Assembly: GCA_946811185.2 (NCBI GenBank)
Contig: OX328099.1
Location: 17,511,859 to 17,575,858 of the forward strand
From: Hippopus hippopus
Lineage: Eukaryota; Mollusca; Bivalvia; Cardiida; Cardiidae
Reading direction: 5' to 3'
Length of the DNA stretch: 64,000 bases
The translations under genes were made by a program, and so were the position numbers. Below, piece by piece: positions 60,294-64,000 of the stretch. The notes under the pieces are model-generated. The model was not told the origin of the DNA. It made no database searches and saw only the letters and a program-made list of their open reading frames with translations. The first letter of the stretch is position 1. Each line of letters starts with the position of its first letter.

Positions 60294-60502
60294 TTTAATC
60301 TTTAGATTACAAATAAACACAACATTTTCAGTCTTGAAATAAGACCTAAAGATTTGATATTTAAAGATAACTCTTGACCTGAAGGTCTCTGCTAAATGGA
60401 CAGTGAAGATGAAAGATCAGACTTCATCTTTTATGGAGTCTGATCTTGATCTTCACTGGACCAAAATGCAAATATAGGCATGAAAGGCATTTTATGGGTA
60501 AT
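60294..60502 (+). mobile_element. Family B2 element
   Basis: TTTAATCTTTAGATTACAAA starts it; CAGTGAAGATGAAAGATCAG and GTCTGATCTTGATCTTCACT form the dyad with CTTCATCTTTTATGGA between. The dyad has a paired change (GTGAAGAT with ATCTTCAC) relative to GTGTAGAT with ATCTACAC. Confidence 0.8.
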
Positions 60503-60574
60503 GGAAAATGGCCACGCTGAAGACCCGAGAACAGATAACACCCTAATATTGCTAATTGTAGGCTTTTCATCTGA

Positions 60575-60650
60575 CAAAATATTGTGCAGTGTAATTAAAA
60601 GATCAGTCTATGCAGTCTGATCATCTTGATCGATATTGTTTATATTAGTA
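60575..60650 (+). mobile_element. Family B core fragment
   Basis: GTGCAGTGTAATTAAAAGAT and GCAGTCTGATCATCTTGATC are remnants of the dyad. Arms not recognisable. Confidence 0.45.
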
Positions 60651-61262
60651 AAATGAGGCATTACATGATAACTTGTGGGGGTTTATTATCCATCATGAGG
60701 TCTGGTACAATTTTTTTTTGGGGGGGGGGGGGGGCATAGGATGCTTTGATTTCCTTGGTAATAAAGGTTGCAATAATCTCTTGACATCAATATATCACCA
60801 TGATTTTGACTTGGCATTATTCAAAATACCAGCCATTGGTTGTGGGAGGACCTCACAAGAGTTGTACTGCTTTTTGCAGTGTGTGTAACTTTCACTTGTT
60901 AGCCCAATAACCTTGTTTTGGGATCCAGAACATTCCGTGAACAGGAACAGTTTGACCATCTAATTTAAAATGTAAACACACTGTCTGGGCCATATCTTTG
61001 TCAAATACATGTACTTGCAAACTCGTACAAATTTCATAGTCATTATTTTTTAGTGCATGAAGAGCATCAGTTAATTTCAACACTGTTTATTCTTAATTTT
61101 ATTGTTATCAGAAAGGCCACAATAAACAATAGGAATAGATTACCAATATGCATAATTATCGATAAAAATGCAAATTTCATTAATTGTCTGTAGATAAAAG
61201 GACACTTTTAGGTCAGTCACTCAAGACAGAGATGAAAAAGAAAATTTCCTGTCTGTGATCTC
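60651..61262. other. Unassigned spacer with T-run/G-run
   Basis: It contains TTTTTTTTGGGGGGGGGGGG-type sequence at about 60711-60734. Minus-strand open frame 60892-61083 has no splice support. Confidence 0.3.
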
Positions 61263-61513
61263 TTAACCCTGTCTTTTTACCACACAATCCCAACTTTTAA
61301 CGACCCTGAAGAAGAGAGCTTTTGAAAACATTGCAAGAAAAGGAGAAAATGCTGGTAACCAGCATTTTCTCCTTTTCCCACAATGTTTTCTCCCCTTTGA
61401 AAGACAATATCATTATTTGGGTCCAGATCTGTTTGGGTCACATTCGATTTGTCGTCTGCAAACCCTTTCAATTTGCACTAGTATAATAATTTTGTCATTT
61501 GGTAAAGAGTTAA
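61263..61513 (+). mobile_element. Family A MITE (A78)
   Basis: TTAACCCTGTCTTTTTACCA starts the copy, with an 8-bp insertion in the terminus, and TTTGGTAAAGAGTTAA ends it. The inner core is intact (GCTGGTAACCAGC). The right arm has an extra repeat of TTTGGGTC. Confidence 0.9.
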
Positions 61514-61830
61514 AGGTTTTGCTTAGCCAAATTTTTCATTTAGACTTTGCCTTGTTTGTACTCAAATAAAATAATCACTTCTTTATCCTGGCTGACCTGA
61601 ATGAAAAATACAGGCTTTTGGTCAATTTTCCAAGGACCAGTCTACCTCGTGATTCAGCTGGTTATTAGAACAAACTGGAATTAATCAATCCATTATTATA
61701 CATGTATGATGACTTATTCGGTATAATGCATCACAGAAACCCCTTTAGCAGTTTAGCCAGAGCATGGCTCAAATATTTTTGTCCTGTTGCACCCAGACTG
61801 GAAATACCCATATTCATGCAGCAGTCTAAA
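61514..61830. other. Unassigned spacer
   Basis: No supported feature. Confidence 0.3.
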
Positions 61831-62433
61831 GGCTTGGTCAGACAAGCTAACGGATATGTAACGGAGAGAAAACCGACAAAAACATGCAGAATTTGGTGAT
61901 CCGGTGACAAAATTCATCTCCTCTGCTGCTTGAGGCTCACGCGATCAGTGTGCGGAGCGAAGAAGCCACACAATGACCGCATGAGTACCGCACATGTAAC
62001 GGAAAAAAAAGCAAGTTTAACGGATATGTACCGGAAAATAAACGGTCTATTAACGGATATCACCGTATGAGTAATGGACTTGTACCGGATAAAACGGAAG
62101 TGCAATGCATGAGAACCGTATAAAACGTTCCTCCAACGTACGATGAACGGAAATGTACCAAACACCAATGTACGAGGAATGTACCGGTCACTTGACATGT
62201 TGAGGTTATAAATAGTCAGATGCATCCAAAGTCTTTATTTACATGTCTCTGTCCGTTTTGTCAAGTGGAAATTTTTGAACATGCTCAAAACTTCCCACCG
62301 GACAGAACAGACGTCGCCGGACAAGTGGCAGATTCACCGATAAAAAACGGACATAAAACGGATATGAACGGACACGAACGGATAAAATTATTTTTTATCT
62401 GTTACTCATCCATTAGCTCGGTGTGACCAAACC
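61831..62433. mobile_element. DNA element with GGYTTGGTCA ends and internal ACGGAT repeats
   Basis: GGCTTGGTCAGACAAGCTAA at the left matches the complement of the right end GGTTTGGTCACACCGAGCTA. Inside, AACGGAT or ACGGA variants recur many times (for example 61850, 62010, 62041, 62054, 62141, 62356, 62364, 62376). The subterminal repeats could be binding sites for its transposase. No transposase is encoded. Confidence 0.78.
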
Positions 62434-62676
62434 TTAAAGGTTATTACTAAGTCTTGTCTTGGTACTTAGGACACACTAGCTCTCCAAGGACCAGGCCAAA
62501 CTTAAGTTGCTTTGTGCACTTAGCAGATGAAGATCAAAATGCATCTTATCTCTTAAGGTTTATGACACATTCTGGTGAAAAGGCATACTATGGATTGATA
62601 TATAATTATGTAGCTTTTTTCATGGCTGAAAATGTCATATTTTATTTATTAAGGGATGTAGAGGATAAATCTTAAG
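62434..62676. other. Unassigned spacer
   Basis: A 73-codon open frame (62454-62675) has no splice support. Confidence 0.25.
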
Positions 62677-62896
62677 TTAACCCTTTACCTCACAATCCCG
62701 AGTTTAAACAACCCCGAAGAAAAAAGGCTTTTAAAACACTGTAGAAACACTGCTGGTAACCAGCATTTTATCCTATTCCCACAGTGGTTTCTACCCTATT
62801 GAAGACAGAGATAATCATTTTAGCTACATTCTAGTTGTCGTGTGCAAATGCTTTCAAGTTGGTCGAGTTAAAAAATTGGTGTTTGTTAAAGAGTTA
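62677..62896 (+). mobile_element. Family A MITE (A79)
   Basis: TTAACCCTTTACCTCACAAT starts the copy and GTTAAAGAGTTAA ends it. The left half-core is shortened (CACTGTAGAAACACTGCTGG). Confidence 0.87.
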
Positions 62897-63081
62897 AAGA
62901 GCCTTGTGTTGCCCATGATGAATATCCACACTGCATTCTACAACTCATTTAAAGCCATACTAAACATTTGTGTGCATTTACAACCCAGAGGAAAGAGCTT
63001 TTTGAAAACTGTTGACACAGTATTTAGTGTCTCACCTATCATGGGAGGTATTTGTAGGATGGCAGAATTTTGGTCAAGAAG

Positions 63082-63266
63082 TTAACCCTTTACCACACAA
63101 TCACGACTTTTAACGACCCTGAGAAAGAAGCCTTTTCTCCTTTTCCCACAATGTTTTCTACCCTTTCCAAAACAAATTTCAAATTTTCAGTTACATTTAT
63201 TTTGTTGTCTGCAAATGCTTTCAATTTGGACAAGTGTAAAATTTTGTTGTTTGGTAAAGACTTAAC
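63082..63266 (+). mobile_element. Family A MITE with half the core (A80)
   Basis: TTAACCCTTTACCACACAAT starts the copy and TTTGGTAAAGACTTAA ends it. GAAAGAAGCCTTTTCTCCTT joins left arm directly to the right half-core, so the left half is cleanly missing while both arms are near consensus. Confidence 0.92.
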
Positions 63267-63497
63267 TCATAAGTCTTTACCAGACAACAGAATATATTTC
63301 AGCATTGTCTAAAATGAAAGCCTTAGCAGAATGAGAAAGTAAGTGTTACTCAGAACATTGACTTGCCTTGAACAGGATAGAAAACATTGTTGGAAAAAGA
63401 GGAAATGCTGGTTATCAGCATTTTCTTTTTGCAACATTGTTTTTGAAAGCCTTCATCCTCAGGGTTCCTAGAACATGGGATTGCTTGGTAAAGGGAG
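63264..63497 (-). mobile_element. Family A MITE (A81)
   Basis: AACTCATAAGTCTTTACCAG starts the copy and GCTTGGTAAAGGG ends it. The core axis is GCTGGTTATCAGC. Confidence 0.85.
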
Positions 63498-63649
63498 GTA
63501 TATGGTACAGTAATAAACTGTCTGAATTATTTATCATCATAGGGAACAGCTCATCAAGTACCATATTTTCTCTTATGAATATTTTACACCATTTCAATTG
63601 CAGTCATGGCATTTTGAGTTTTGAACTTTCATAATTGAAACTGAACCAT

Positions 63650-63720
63650 TAGGGGATTATGAGTACAGTGCAGATAAAGATCAGATTGCAGTATGATTTT
63701 GGGTTCACACTGTTCATTAC
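63650..63720 (+). mobile_element. Family B fragment
   Basis: AGTGCAGATAAAGATCAGAT and GCAGTATGATTTTGGGTTCA then CACTG form a shortened dyad. Confidence 0.5.
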
Positions 63721-63767
63721 ATGGTGGGATATTCTAGTCACTGCTATCTTCAGAATGCATTATTATG

Positions 63768-64000
63768 CTCCCCAAAGGGTAAGCATATAGTCGCCGCTTC
63801 GTCTGTCTGTCCTTCCGTCTGTCCGTCCATCCAAAGCCATTTCTCCACAACCCCTGGACCAAATTGGATGAAACTTCATATATGAACTCCTTAGGATATT
63901 GTGCCGATGTAGTTTTCCCGATTTTCCAATTTGAGGCTGTGTCTTGGAAAAGGGGGGTTTCTTGTAAAATTCCAATTTTTACTAATATCTCCTTCAGTTT
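63768..64000 (+). repeat. Repeat H4 (GCTCCCCAAAGGGTAAGC head), cut by the window edge
   Basis: The head GCTCCCCAAAGGGTAAGCAT then ATAGTCGCCGCTTCGTC is followed by a GTCTGTCCTTCCGTCTGTCC tract and CCTGGACCAAATTGGATGAA then ACTTCATATATG. The last part carries CTTGGAAAAGGGGGGTTTCT, related to the motif repeated in H1. The repeat continues beyond the window. Confidence 0.78.

Noticed and set aside
60892..61083. Minus-strand 63-codon frame with a plausible peptide
   Set aside because: The composition is fair, but I could not place an acceptor or donor around it. A protein search could reopen this.
1..64000. Complete retrotransposon (LINE or LTR) supplying the SINEs
   Set aside because: No reverse transcriptase motif was seen in any frame, so the partner lies outside the window.

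Overview
The window looks like non-coding, repeat-dominated DNA from an animal nuclear genome, most likely a bivalve mollusc. The grounds are high AT content, no bacterial-type operons, only short spliced-exon-like coding pieces, tRNA-derived SINEs, and several repeat types I associate with clam and mussel genomes (GTCCGTCC-rich elements with short palindromic heads, and the GCTCACCTGAGCAC repeat). The species assignment is inference; nothing here names an organism. Family names used below (A, B1-B3, D, E, H1-H4) are local labels.

The dominant structure is one family of roughly 230-bp miniature inverted-repeat elements, family A. I count about 80 copies, fragments or rearranged derivatives by eye, in both orientations, from end to end. 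Each has CYCTTTACC-type ends bounded by TTAA and two unrelated arms of about 80-90 bp. At its centre is a dyad of up to 65 bp (32-nt arms around one unpaired base) that is better conserved than the arms. A second set (B1, B2, B3) also uses TTAA ends and carries a different dyad built on AGTGTAGATC...CAGTCTGATC. The TTAA duplication is supported directly: A sits at TTAA inside a D element whose empty counterpart is present at 2390-2638, and B1 sits exactly at the internal TTAA of an A element near 58742. TTAA targeting explains the head-to-tail chains in which neighbouring elements share one TTAA (6757-7374, 8869-9757, 29686-30551, 46324-47008, 52422-52997).

Other mobile DNA, left to right: a 1405-bp mariner relic with TIRs and a deleted catalytic core, nested in an A copy (575-1979); paired palindromic elements E and D (2125-2638); tRNA-derived SINEs with target duplications (7873-8085, 14105-14421, 37723-38038, 48544-48849, 57247-57500); a 1075-bp CAGGG-ended element with a 6-bp duplication (15017-16091); H1, H2, H3 and H4 repeats (19990-20972, 45391-45990, 22143-22970, 63768-64000); an element with TACCGTATTT ends (24145-24920); a GGCCAAAACG-module element with a 10-bp direct flank repeat (25315-25931); and several other fold-back elements. 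At 57567-58632 a five-to-six-copy tandem array of about 195-bp units is built from B2 sequence.

Coding evidence is thin. The best candidates are three short consecutive exon-like pieces ending in a stop at 10632-10995, a 3' terminal exon-like piece at 28775-28867, an internal exon-like piece at 33453-33528, and a phase-compatible pair at 47619-47699 and 55284-55339 followed by AATAAA. All are on the + strand and none is recognised. The window may therefore be intronic or intergenic sequence around one or more + strand genes.
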